A stretch of DNA of 64,000 bases from Trueperella abortisuis. Lineage in GTDB: Bacteria; Actinomycetota; Actinomycetes; Actinomycetales; Actinomycetaceae. The notes under the pieces are model-generated. The model saw nothing but the letters and a program-made list of their open reading frames with translations. It made no database searches and was not told where the DNA came from. The stretch is from positions 2,383,957 to 2,447,956 of the forward strand of contig NZ_JAUSQL010000001.1 in NCBI RefSeq assembly GCF_030811095.1, given 5' to 3'. The position numbers and the translations under genes were made by a program. Shown piece after piece: positions 45,041 to 54,985 of this stretch. The first letter of the stretch is position 1. Each line of letters begins with the position of its first letter.

Positions 45041-46360
45041 ATGGATTTCATGGAGTGGGCCCTACAGCAGACCTCCCAGCACCCCCGGCTGGCCAATTCC
45101 CTGGTCACGGCGAATGGGGACTGGCTGGATGTGCTCCTCGACGACGGGCGCACCTTCCGCTTCCGCCCCGGCGCCCTCATCCGGCGCGACGCCCCGCTTG
45201 AGCAGCGCACCGAGCTTCTCGACCGCCTCATCGGCATCGGCATCGACGGCGCCGAGGCCGCCACCGTCAGCGAGCCCGGCCGCGCCGGCGAGGACGGCGA
45301 CCCCAGCCCGGACCTCTTCTCTTCCGACGATGCGGACGGCTCCTACGAGCCCTCCGGCGCCAGCCACCCGGACTACCCGACGGACTACACGGACGGCGAG
45401 GGCCCGATCGTCCCGATCGTGCGCTCTGCGGACTACTTTCTCCCAGCCACCCCGGGCGCCGACTCGATCGTCTACATCCCGCTCACGGCGTTCCTCGCCG
45501 TCGGGATCGCCCGCGACTACCCGGACACGATCCAGCCTATCTACTACGAGCAGCTAGAGGACTCCCGCGAGATCGGGGAGATCATGAGCGACGCCGTCAT
45601 GGCGCTGCGTTTCATGACGAACGATACCCAGCAGTCGGTGGAGATCGGGATCACGGAAATCGCGGGCGCCGAGGTGATGACGTTCCTGCAGCCGCCGAAC
45701 TACGAACTGTCCTGGTTCGCGGACCTCGACATGATCCAGCAGGTCGCCGAACGCATCAGCGAGCGCCGCCCCGACGACATCCCGCTGTTCATCCCCGCCT
45801 CGCGCACGAAGCTCTTCATCGTCTTCGCAGACGACCCGCACCTGGCCGACTTCTTCAAGCTGCTCCTCGCCCAGCGCAACTCCGAGGACGCGATCTACCC
45901 CCTGCCCCACACCGTCGCCGCGGACGGTTGGCTCGAATGGCAACCCTTCCCCGGCTCCGAGCTGGCGGAGGTGCTCGGCGCGCTGCGCAACTACTTCCGG
46001 CAGAAGATCTACACCGCCCAGGAGGACATGATGCGCCAGTGGCCGGCGTTCGGGAAGGTCAAGGCCTTCCTGCCGCGGCGGCTGGCCAGCGGCGAGCGGG
46101 TCTCCGCCGCCACGTGGGACGCCATCGACACCCACGGCTCCATCCCCCACACCGACTTCATCACTTTCACCCGCTCGCCCCACCCGTGGGAGGCGGTGCC
46201 GGCCGTCAACATCACGGTTCGCACGCACGTCGCCCGCGAGATCTGGCCCGCCGGCATCGTCGAGGACGACACGGTCTGGCCCCCACGCTACGGCGTCACG
46301 GGTTTCCCCGATGAGGAGACCCTGCGCAAGCTTCGGGATGCCGCCGACCGGCGCTTCTAG
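45041..46360 (+). CDS. Hypothetical soluble protein, 439 aa
   Basis: I do not recognise this protein. It has no membrane segment or signal peptide. It has an acidic, low-complexity linker (about 80-130) between a small N-terminal region (1-75) and a larger C-terminal region (135-439) rich in aromatic and acidic residues. The C-terminal region may resemble DUF1444-like or suppressor-of-fused-like folds, but that is a guess. GAGGT precedes the ATG. It is a single gene between divergent trkH and convergent tgt. Confidence 0.75.
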   Translation: MDFMEWALQQTSQHPRLANSLVTANGDWLDVLLDDGRTFRFRPGALIRRDAPLEQRTELLDRLIGIGIDGAEAATVSEPGRAGEDGDPSPDLFSSDDADGSYEPSGASHPDYPTDYTDGEGPIVPIVRSADYFLPATPGADSIVYIPLTAFLAVGIARDYPDTIQPIYYEQLEDSREIGEIMSDAVMALRFMTNDTQQSVEIGITEIAGAEVMTFLQPPNYELSWFADLDMIQQVAERISERRPDDIPLFIPASRTKLFIVFADDPHLADFFKLLLAQRNSEDAIYPLPHTVAADGWLEWQPFPGSELAEVLGALRNYFRQKIYTAQEDMMRQWPAFGKVKAFLPRRLASGERVSAATWDAIDTHGSIPHTDFITFTRSPHPWEAVPAVNITVRTHVAREIWPAGIVEDDTVWPPRYGVTGFPDEETLRKLRDAADRRF

Positions 46361-46412
46361 CGCCGGTCGGCGCCCCGGGATCTGATCCTTGAGGCGATGA
46401 CCGCGAGCGCGG

Positions 46413-47645
<1,233 letters not shown>

Positions 47646-48335
47646 TTACTTTCGGTAATTCGGTTCGTACTTCTTGATGAGGTTAATGACGACGTAGGTG
47701 ATGGGCAGGAAGACGACCTCCACCGACACCTTGTACAGGAAGCCGACGACGGCGAGGTTCGCGATGGTCGCCCAGCCGGCGACGCCGGCCCACGCCACCA
47801 CACAGAAGATGGCCGTGTCCGCCGCCTCGCCCACCAGGGTGGAGCCGATCAGGCGCGCCCACATATGCTCTTCGCCCCAGCGGTCCTTGATCGCGGTGAG
47901 GACCTTGGCGTTCAGCAGCTGGCCGGCCAGATAGCCGGCGAGTGAGGCGAAGACGAAGCGCCACACCACGCCCAGGACCTCCTCGAAGGCGGCTTGGCTC
48001 GTGTAGTCGGGGTGGGCGGGCAACTGGATCACGGCCCAGAACGTGAGCGAGGCGAGGAAGGAGACCACGAACCCCATGAAGATCGTGCGCCGGGCGGCCT
48101 TAAAGCCGTAGACCTCCGACAGGACGTCGCCGATGATGTAGGTCAGCGGGAAGAGGATCGCTCCGCCGTCGAAGGTGAGCGGGCCGATCTCCACCAGCTT
48201 CGTGGCGCCGATGTTCGACAGCAGCAGGAAGGCAACGAAGAAGACCGCGAAGTAGTCGTAGAAGCCGCGGCGGACGCCGGCGTATGCGCTCGCAGAGCTC
48301 GAATGGGCGGTCGCGGTGGGGTCGGGGGCAGTCAT
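47646..48335 (-). CDS. Queuosine precursor transporter (YhhQ/QPTR family)
   Basis: A 229-residue membrane protein with six or so membrane segments of the DUF165/YhhQ family. Diagnostic stretches are FPLTYIIGDVLSEVYGF and the basic EEHMWARLIGSTLVGEAADT region. It imports 7-deazaguanine precursors for the adjacent Tgt. The ATG at 48333-48335 has a GAAAGGA ribosome site. It has an N-terminal Ser/Ala/Thr-rich cytosolic tail. Confidence 0.92.
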   Translation of the reverse strand: MTAPDPTATAHSSSASAYAGVRRGFYDYFAVFFVAFLLLSNIGATKLVEIGPLTFDGGAILFPLTYIIGDVLSEVYGFKAARRTIFMGFVVSFLASLTFWAVIQLPAHPDYTSQAAFEEVLGVVWRFVFASLAGYLAGQLLNAKVLTAIKDRWGEEHMWARLIGSTLVGEAADTAIFCVVAWAGVAGWATIANLAVVGFLYKVSVEVVFLPITYVVINLIKKYEPNYRK

Positions 48336-48492
48336 GGTGTCCTTTCGTAGGCGCGGTATCGCGCGTCGATGCCGGGCACTGCCACTACCCGAGCGCACCA
48401 CGGCTCGCGGAGGCGGCCGGGTGGGACGCCGATCGCTCGTGCGTCCGCATACATGGTAGCACCCGCTGCCGGCTTCCCCGGCCGGCGCCCGG

Positions 48493-49320
48493 CTAGAAGT
48501 CGAGCCGGATCACCGTGGCGCCGTCCGCCTGCGACACCTCCTGCGAGATCGCGATCTGCTCCCCGTCCGAATACCCCAAGGTCTGGCTGGGCAGCAGGAA
48601 GGTGTCGCCCGTGACCACGTAGTTCGCCACGTTCATCAGCAGGTTGTAGACGTCCTCCTCCGATCGCGTCGATTCGCGCACCTGCACGTCCAGGTGCCCG
48701 AAGTCCGTCAGGCCAAGCGTGCGCCCAAAGGTGAGATCGTGGCTGTGTACCCGCGTGTTGATCCACAGCGGTAGCGGCGCCTGCCCCTTCGTCAGCATCT
48801 CGGCCAGGCTCGTCACCATCGACGGCGGCATCAGCACCCCCAGCTCGTCGCGATAGACCCCGATCGCCGCCGGCTCGCGCATCAGCCCGTCCATCACCTC
48901 GGTGAACACGACGTGCGCCTTGACCATCTTGTGACGACGCCGGAGCTCCCTTTCCAGCGCCGCCTCCGGATCCGGCTCTGCGACCGGAGCGCCGCCGGGT
49001 TCGCCGGGGGCGTCGTCGGGAACGAAGAACGAGGCCGCCACGTGGAAGCGGTGCAGGGGAAGCTGCCCGCGTTCGAGCACGAGGCCGTGGGGCACGGGGG
49101 TGAGCAGCACGTGGACGCCGTCGAGCTCGAAGTGAAGCACGCGGCCCGCGTCGCCGGCCTGCTCGTCCACGACCTCCCAGGCGGGAGTGATGGTCTCGCC
49201 CCACAGTGCGGCGAAGCGTTCGGTGGCGGCCTCGAGGTCGACGGGCGCGCGCATGATCGCCGCGGCCGAGAACATCGCGGGGGCGGTGGGGTGGATGGAG
49301 GTGATTCCGAGCTCGTGCAT
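48493..49320 (-). CDS. DUF4261 domain-containing protein
   Basis: A 275-residue cytosolic protein. The C-terminal ~80 residues show the DUF4261 pattern (LLMNVANYVVTGDTFLLPSQTLGYSDG). The N-terminal part (1-170) looks like the usual partner region of unknown function. The ATG at 49318-49320 lies 6 nt after TAGACT (49327-49332, minus strand), so it is probably leaderless. Function unknown. Confidence 0.78.
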   Translation of the reverse strand: MHELGITSIHPTAPAMFSAAAIMRAPVDLEAATERFAALWGETITPAWEVVDEQAGDAGRVLHFELDGVHVLLTPVPHGLVLERGQLPLHRFHVAASFFVPDDAPGEPGGAPVAEPDPEAALERELRRRHKMVKAHVVFTEVMDGLMREPAAIGVYRDELGVLMPPSMVTSLAEMLTKGQAPLPLWINTRVHSHDLTFGRTLGLTDFGHLDVQVRESTRSEEDVYNLLMNVANYVVTGDTFLLPSQTLGYSDGEQIAISQEVSQADGATVIRLDF

Positions 49321-49343
49321 GGCACGAGTCTACCGGGTGGTCC

Positions 49344-49892
49344 CTAACTATCCGCGACCAGGGTACCCGCCTCCAGCGGGATCAGCCCGCGCACGCCCTG
49401 CCACGCCTCCGCGGTGTCTAGCAGGTCGGAGAGCGGGGTGCCGAAGCGCGCCTCGATCGCGGGGCGCTCCACGTAGTAGCTCCTGCCCGGCGTCACGTAC
49501 GTCACCGAGCGGGCGTTATCGATGGCGGCCATGAACGCGATCGCCGAATACAGGACATTCTCCCGCTCGTTGGTGGTCTCCCCGTCGACGATCATGACCA
49601 CCACGTCCGTGTCGTGGATCTCCACTCGGTCGATGCGCGCCCCCAGCGGGAGCGCGTACAGCGCCTGGATCGTGTTCGAGTTGTCGCCAACGTAGGGCTC
49701 ACGGTGGTGGTCGATCACGCTGATGTCGTGCGTCAGGAACGACGACTGCTGTTCCAAGGATTGTGCCTGCGCCGCGGTGGCGTCGGATTGCGTCAGGCGG
49801 ATCCACGTAAAGCCAATGATGACGATCATGGCCAGCCCGATGGAGATGAGCACCTGCACCATCAGGCTCTTACGCGAGGAGGAACTGTTCAT
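49344..49892 (-). CDS. DUF4825 domain-containing membrane-anchored protein
   Basis: A 182-residue protein with one N-terminal membrane segment (about residues 12-30) followed by an extracytoplasmic DUF4825 domain. The family opening YVGDNSNTIQALYALPLG is seen at about residues 67-84. GGGAG precedes the ATG at 49890-49892. Function of the domain is unknown. It is in line with the DUF4261 gene (23 bp gap) and may be co-transcribed. Confidence 0.78.
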   Translation of the reverse strand: MNSSSSRKSLMVQVLISIGLAMIVIIGFTWIRLTQSDATAAQAQSLEQQSSFLTHDISVIDHHREPYVGDNSNTIQALYALPLGARIDRVEIHDTDVVVMIVDGETTNERENVLYSAIAFMAAIDNARSVTYVTPGRSYYVERPAIEARFGTPLSDLLDTAEAWQGVRGLIPLEAGTLVADS

Positions 49893-50038
49893 GCTCCCAT
49901 TATTGTTGACCTGCCCGTATGGACCAATAGCCCTCCGGGTTGAAAGGGGGGCCGGCACCACCCGGCTAGGGGATGAGGGCGGGCGGAATCACGCCGGCCT
50001 GCCTCCGCTAGCTGGGAAGGCCGCGCTGGTGACACGGG

Positions 50039-50755
50039 TTAGCCGCGAAGGTCGAGGAAGAAGGGGCCGCGCTGGTCGAGCTCATTCATGTAGAGGGCAT
50101 CCCAGTGCTGCCAGGGTTCCTTGGACAGGGAGTCGTTGGTGAAGCGCGGGTCGGTGGTGACTTCGGTGACGCAGAAGTCGGGGATGACCAGGTCCACCAC
50201 CGGGCTGAGGCGCTCGATCTCCGCCACCACCAGTCCGGCGTTCTGGCCGGCGAAGACGTCGAACTCCCAGCCGTCCTCGCCCACCCACAGCGAGTGGCGG
50301 GTCTTCGCCACGATCCGGCCCGAACGCTGGATGATCTGCACGGCGACGTCGGGGTCGAGCTCGGTCTCCATCTCGTAGCGCTCGCCCGCCACCGACGGAG
50401 ACTTCACCGCGATCGTCGCCACCGGCGCGGTGGGCGCCGGGCGCGCTCGGTCCGAGGCTGACGCCGACGCCGCGGCGGGAATTGAGCTGGCGCCTGCGGC
50501 GCTGCCGGCCACGAGCTTGGCCAAGAGGCGGCGCTCGTAGGCGCCGAGTTCGTCGACGCCGGGGTCGAACGCGGGAGCGTCCAAGTCGGCCTGGATGTCC
50601 ACTCCCCGGAAAGCGAGGCGGACGCGGATGGCGTAGCCGGCTTCGGCGAAGACGTAGGCCTGAATGATCACCTTCGGCGCGCCATGCTCGACCACGCCCT
50701 CGGGTAGCTCGCGCACCAGGAACTTGCGTTCGAATTCGAAGGGAAAGTCTTCCAT
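50039..50755 (-). CDS. CYTH domain-containing protein
   Basis: A 238-residue member of the CYTH (triphosphate tunnel metalloenzyme) superfamily. The N-terminal EFERK (EXEXK) metal/phosphate motif is at residues 7-11, and later basic and acidic strands include EMETELDP and WEFDVFAG. A low-complexity Ala/Ser/Pro insert (about 85-115) interrupts the barrel. Possible activities are inorganic triphosphatase or adenylate cyclase-like; not resolvable. The ATG at 50753-50755 follows TATGCT by 6 nt (leaderless). Confidence 0.85.
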   Translation of the reverse strand: MEDFPFEFERKFLVRELPEGVVEHGAPKVIIQAYVFAEAGYAIRVRLAFRGVDIQADLDAPAFDPGVDELGAYERRLLAKLVAGSAAGASSIPAAASASASDRARPAPTAPVATIAVKSPSVAGERYEMETELDPDVAVQIIQRSGRIVAKTRHSLWVGEDGWEFDVFAGQNAGLVVAEIERLSPVVDLVIPDFCVTEVTTDPRFTNDSLSKEPWQHWDALYMNELDQRGPFFLDLRG

Positions 50756-50827
50756 GGCGAAAGCATACCCCGGCCCGGGGTCGGGCCGGGGGCTAGCCGG
50801 GGTCTGGCCGCAGGCTAGCTGGGGCTA

Positions 50828-52114
50828 TCAGCCGAGCGGGCGCAGGTAGTGCAGGGCCGACCCGTCCCATTCGAAGAACATGTCGGCGCTTCGGCCCTCG
50901 CCGGCGAGCCCATCATCCGTGAGCGCCTCGCCCGTGGCCAGGTTGACGATCCTCTTCCCGACCAGCGCGAACGGGGCGTCGCGCTCCAAGAGCTCGGCGC
51001 CGGCGGGGATGTCGGTCAGCCAGCGCCCAGCCGCGAGTACGGCCGTCGCGTGATCCCCTTCGCCGGTCTCGGCGAGGGCGGAGGCCAGCTCGCCGGCGGT
51101 CACGTCGGGGTCCATGCCCTGCACGTGGTACAGGGATCCGGCGCTGCGCGCGCTCAGCGCGGTTGCGCGCCGTAGATTCCCACGCTCGTCGTATTCGACC
51201 ACCTGGCCCGCATCGACGCAGACGATCCCGTCCGTCACCGACCAGCACTCATCCCCGCTAACCTCGCTGAGCTGAGGAAAGGTGATGAAGGTCGTGCCCG
51301 AGCGGGCTGGGATGCCGGTGTCGATGATGTCAGCCCCGATCGTCACCTCGCCGTCCGCCGTGAAGAGTCGCTTGTCCTTCACCGCGTCCCCGCCGGCATC
51401 GATCACCGCCGCCAGCACCGAATCGCGCCCCAGCCGCGCAATGCCCGCACCCGAGTCATATGCGCCAACCAGCCGCGGAACCTCCGTGTCGAGCACGTGC
51501 GCCCGCGACCAGCGCAGCTCCTCCGCACCCGACCTTGCGCTCAGCACGATCAGGTCGCTCGGCTCCGTGCCGGGCGCGGCACTGCTTCCCGGCGCGGCAC
51601 TGCTTCCCGGCGCAGCGCCGACTGTGGGCTCTTCCCGGCTCGCGCCCGACCCGGCCCCCGCCGCGCCCGACCCGGCCCCATCCGTGCCCGACCCGACGGA
51701 GACGAACACCGACCCGCTCGAGGCGTCCATCGCGATGAGCTCCGCGCCGTCTGGGATCTCGTACGTCCAGGTGGGCAGGGTGCGCCCGGAGCTCGCCACG
51801 CTAAACGCGTGCAGCTGCGTGCCGCGCGCCGCCGCGAGCGCGGCCACCAACGTCCCCGACTGCCGGTCGTAGACCACCGACGACGGCCGGTCCGCCAGCT
51901 CCACCGACCACGCCCGCTCGGCGCCGCCCTGGTAGGGGTTGCGCACCGGCTCAGGGAGGGGCGCCGGCCTCGCCTCGGGGGTGGGCTGAGCGCTCGGCGA
52001 GGAGGAACTCGGGGTCGGCGTCGGGGAGGCCGGCTTGGTGACGTCGCTACATCCGGCAAGCATCCAGGTGCATCCGGTGAGCACCAAAGCGATCGCCGCC
52101 GCGCGCTTCGTCAT
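50828..52114 (-). CDS. Probable lipoprotein with beta-propeller-like domain
   Basis: A 428-residue exported lipoprotein. The signal peptide ends in the lipobox LAGC (Cys22), followed by a Pro/Ser/Thr linker to about residue 60. The body has PQQ-like beta-propeller character (AWSVELADRPSSVVYDRQ and IVCVDAGQVVEYDERGNLRRA). A variable insert near residues 150-190 contains tandem GSSAAP units and GAGSGAAGAGSGAS, coded by GC-rich repeats (about 51570-51690). Function unknown. GGAGGA ribosome site. Confidence 0.78.
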   Translation of the reverse strand: MTKRAAAIALVLTGCTWMLAGCSDVTKPASPTPTPSSSSPSAQPTPEARPAPLPEPVRNPYQGGAERAWSVELADRPSSVVYDRQSGTLVAALAAARGTQLHAFSVASSGRTLPTWTYEIPDGAELIAMDASSGSVFVSVGSGTDGAGSGAAGAGSGASREEPTVGAAPGSSAAPGSSAAPGTEPSDLIVLSARSGAEELRWSRAHVLDTEVPRLVGAYDSGAGIARLGRDSVLAAVIDAGGDAVKDKRLFTADGEVTIGADIIDTGIPARSGTTFITFPQLSEVSGDECWSVTDGIVCVDAGQVVEYDERGNLRRATALSARSAGSLYHVQGMDPDVTAGELASALAETGEGDHATAVLAAGRWLTDIPAGAELLERDAPFALVGKRIVNLATGEALTDDGLAGEGRSADMFFEWDGSALHYLRPLG

Positions 52115-52262
52115 GCCGATCCTCCTCCTTCTCCTCGGGCCCGAGCCACACGGCCAGCCGCCCGAGCCACCCCGTCTCTCTTCACGATACCGGCACTGCT
52201 AGACCGGCCGCGAATAGTGGTGAGGATTTGGTTTCGAGTTCTTGACGCGGAAAGATGGGCAT

Positions 52263-53510
52263 ATGACGAAAGTGACCGGTACCGACGTGGTGGTTGCGGC
52301 GCAGACCCTTGGCTCGACCGTGCGCACCACCCCGCTTGAGGAATCAGTGCGACTCTCGGCCAAGGTGGGCCACCAGGTGCTCCTTAAGCGCGAGGACATC
52401 CAGGTGGGGCGCTCCTACAAGGTGCGCGGCGCGTACAACTTCCTCGCCTCACTCACCCCGGACGAGACACCCAACGGCGTGGTGTGCGCATCGGCGGGCA
52501 ACCACGCACAGGGCGTGGCCTTCGCCTGCAACAAGAAGCGCATCCACGGCACGATCTTCATCCCGTCCACCACACCGCGCCAAAAGCGCAACCGCATCGC
52601 GGCGATCGGCGGGGACTGGGTCACGCTGTGCACGGTCGGCACCTCCTTCGACGAGTGCTCCGAGGCCGCGATCGCGTTCGCGAAGGCCAACGACGCCGTC
52701 TACGTCCACCCCTTCGACGACCCCCGCACCATCGCCGGCCAAGGCACGGTGGTCAAGGAGATTTTCGAGCAGGCCTCCACCCCGCCCGCCACGGTCGTCG
52801 TGCCGGTCGGCGGCGGCGGGCTACTGTCCGGCACGCTGGCCTGGGTCAAGCAGTTCCACCCGGAGGTCAAGGTGATCGGCGTCGAGCCGGCGGGGGCGGC
52901 GTCGATGGTGGCGGCGCTCAAGGCGGGAGCCCCGCAGACCCTGGAAACCGTGGACAACTTCGCCGACGGTACCGCCGTGGCCCGCGTCGGCAACCTCACC
53001 TACCAGATCGTCTCGGAGCTGTGCGACGACGTCGTCATCGTCCCCGAGGGCGCAATATGCACCGAGATGCTCGAGCTGTACCAGGTGGAGGGCATCATCG
53101 CCGAACCCTCGGGCGCGCTGGCACCGGCAGCGCTCAACGGCTACCTCGCCGACCTGCCCGACGGCCCGGTCGCCTGCATCATCTCGGGCGGCAACAACGA
53201 CGTCATGCGCTACGACGACATCGTCGAGCGCTCCATGATCCACGAGGGCCTGCGCCACTACTTCCTCGTCACCTTCCCCCAGCGCCCCGGCGCGCTGCGC
53301 ACCTTCCTCGACGACGTGCTCTCCGAGGGGGAGGACATCATCCTGTTCGAGTACACCAAGAAGAACAACCGCGAGACGGGCCCGGCACTGGTTGGCATCG
53401 AGATCGAGGACCGCGCCAAGATCGACGATCTGCGCGCCCGCATGGATGCCTCCGACCTCGAGATCGAAGAGCTCGAACCCAACTCCCCGCTCTTCGGCTA
53501 CGTCCTCTAA
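52263..53510 (+). CDS. ilvA: Threonine ammonia-lyase (biosynthetic threonine dehydratase)
   Basis: PLP enzyme that makes 2-oxobutanoate from threonine, the first step to isoleucine. The 415-residue protein has the PLP-lysine region GRSYKVRGAYN (about 47-57), the substrate loop ASAGNHAQG, and the glycine-rich phosphate cup GGGGLLSG. The C-terminal domain (about 330-415) contains a single ACT-like region (YFLVTFPQRPGAL), as in the shorter actinobacterial IlvA. I chose the ATG at 52263 over the upstream TTG. The DsbA-like gene follows after 32 bp. Confidence 0.94.
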   Translation: MTKVTGTDVVVAAQTLGSTVRTTPLEESVRLSAKVGHQVLLKREDIQVGRSYKVRGAYNFLASLTPDETPNGVVCASAGNHAQGVAFACNKKRIHGTIFIPSTTPRQKRNRIAAIGGDWVTLCTVGTSFDECSEAAIAFAKANDAVYVHPFDDPRTIAGQGTVVKEIFEQASTPPATVVVPVGGGGLLSGTLAWVKQFHPEVKVIGVEPAGAASMVAALKAGAPQTLETVDNFADGTAVARVGNLTYQIVSELCDDVVIVPEGAICTEMLELYQVEGIIAEPSGALAPAALNGYLADLPDGPVACIISGGNNDVMRYDDIVERSMIHEGLRHYFLVTFPQRPGALRTFLDDVLSEGEDIILFEYTKKNNRETGPALVGIEIEDRAKIDDLRARMDASDLEIEELEPNSPLFGYVL

Positions 53511-53542
53511 CCGCACATGACCGCCAACCGCAGGAGAATCGC

Positions 53543-54331
53543 ATGAATAAGAACGCCCGTAACCTCGTCATCGCCGCCGTCGTGGCGGCCACGCTGGTCC
53601 TCGCGGTCGTCGTCGCCCTGTTGCTCAACCGCACCTCAGACTCGACGCCGTCCGCGTCGGACTCGGCGACGAACTCGGCTACCGCCACCCCCAGCCCCGA
53701 GGCCGGCGGCGACCCCACCGCGTCGGGTACCCCCAACCCGGAGCCATCCGCCCCCAGCCAGCAGCTCAAGGAGCTGGTGCAGGGCCTGTGGCGCCTCGAC
53801 CCGGACGATCCGATGGCGGTCGGAGACGTCGACGCCGACGTCGTCGTGCAGATCTACTACGACTTCCGCTGCGGCTACTGCGCGCAGGCCGCAACCCAGA
53901 CCGAGCCTCAGATGCAGCACTACGTCGACGACGGGACCGTTCGCATCGAATACCACAACCTCGCCATCCTGGGCGACGAGTCCGTGCTCCTCGCGCAGGG
54001 CTCGGTGGCGGCCGCGAACCAGGGCAAGTTCCTCGAGTACCACTCCTACATCTACGACCACCAGGTGGCCGGCAACCCGGTCGAGGCCACTGAGGACGCG
54101 CTCGTCGCGGTCGCGAAGGAGATCGGGGTGGCGGACCTGGACCAGTTCCGCACCGACATGACCTCGGAGGCCGCCGTTGCTGCCGTCGCGGACGGCCGCA
54201 CCACCGCCCAGAACCTCGGCATCACCGGCACGCCGGCGTTCATCGTCGGCTACAGCTACCTGCCCGGCTTCGTCCCCATTGAGACGATGGACCAAGTCAT
54301 CGCCGCGGAGCTTGCCCGCCCCGCGGCCTAG
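53543..54331 (+). CDS. Membrane-anchored DsbA-like thiol-disulfide protein
   Basis: A 262-residue protein with one N-terminal membrane anchor (about 8-30) and a Ser/Pro/Thr linker (31-75). A thioredoxin-fold DsbA domain follows, with active site CGYC (in YDFRCGYCAQ, near residue 115) and cis-proline region GITGTPAFIVG. It probably forms or shuffles disulfides in exported proteins. AGGAGAATC precedes the ATG. The thiol partner is not in this window. Confidence 0.9.
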   Translation: MNKNARNLVIAAVVAATLVLAVVVALLLNRTSDSTPSASDSATNSATATPSPEAGGDPTASGTPNPEPSAPSQQLKELVQGLWRLDPDDPMAVGDVDADVVVQIYYDFRCGYCAQAATQTEPQMQHYVDDGTVRIEYHNLAILGDESVLLAQGSVAAANQGKFLEYHSYIYDHQVAGNPVEATEDALVAVAKEIGVADLDQFRTDMTSEAAVAAVADGRTTAQNLGITGTPAFIVGYSYLPGFVPIETMDQVIAAELARPAA

Positions 54332-54409
54332 CTCCGCAAGCCGACCCGCACCACGGCGTCGTCAGCTTCCGCCCGGACGCTGGCACCGAGCGCCAACGCA
54401 AGGAGAATC

Positions 54410-54985
54410 ATGGGTGTCAAACGACTCTTTTCCAAGACCTACCAGCGCCTATCGAAGTGGACCTTCACGGAGGAGGCGCCGCTGCCCGAAAAATCAATCG
54501 TGATCGGCGCCTACCACACGTCGAACTGGGATTTCTGGTTCATGCTCATGGCGCTGTGGGACAAGGGCGTGCCCTTCAAGTTCCTGGTCAAGGACTCGCT
54601 TACGCGCGGCCCGCTCGCCCCGCTCATTCGGGCGGTGGGTGGCATCGGCGTCGACCGCACGCACCCGCACGGGATGGTCGCCGGCATCGTCGAGCAGCTG
54701 GAGGGCGTGGACCGCTTCTCGCTCATCATCGCGCCGGAGGGCACGCGGAAGAAGGGCAGGTACTGGAAGTCCGGCTTCTACCACATCGCCCGCGGCGCCG
54801 GGCTGCCCGTCACACTCGGCTTCATCGACTCCAGCCGGCGCGTCTACGGCTGGGGCAAGACGATCGAGCTGACCGGCGACGTCTCGGCGGACATGGACGT
54901 CATCCGCGACTTCTACGCGGGCGCCGTCGGCTTCAAGCCCGACCAGGGCACCGCGCCCCGGCTACGAGCCGAGGACGAGCAGTGA
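54410..54985 (+). CDS. 1-acyl-sn-glycerol-3-phosphate acyltransferase family protein
   Basis: A 191-residue PlsC-type acyltransferase: HX4D box HTSNWD (near residue 37), substrate motif PEGTRKK (near residue 111). It lacks a strong membrane helix, like the compact family members. Probably acylates lysophosphatidic acid or a related lipid. AAGGAG ribosome site. Its stop overlaps the GTG of the next (broken) gene by 4 bp. Confidence 0.88.
   Translation: MGVKRLFSKTYQRLSKWTFTEEAPLPEKSIVIGAYHTSNWDFWFMLMALWDKGVPFKFLVKDSLTRGPLAPLIRAVGGIGVDRTHPHGMVAGIVEQLEGVDRFSLIIAPEGTRKKGRYWKSGFYHIARGAGLPVTLGFIDSSRRVYGWGKTIELTGDVSADMDVIRDFYAGAVGFKPDQGTAPRLRAEDEQ

Noticed and set aside
48332..48454. 40-codon frame ending in ATGA at the start of the queuosine-precursor transporter gene
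   Set aside because: Tempting as a coupled leader peptide, but it lacks a ribosome site and the sequence looks like GC-rich read-through; the transporter has its own GAAAGGA.
48336..48490. Possible preQ1 riboswitch upstream of the salvage operon
   Set aside because: I could not find the conserved preQ1-I, -II or -III core elements by eye.
52484..53542. Long N-terminal extension of the DsbA-like frame
   Set aside because: It is a shadow of ilvA; the ATG at 53543 has its own ribosome site and begins a normal membrane anchor.
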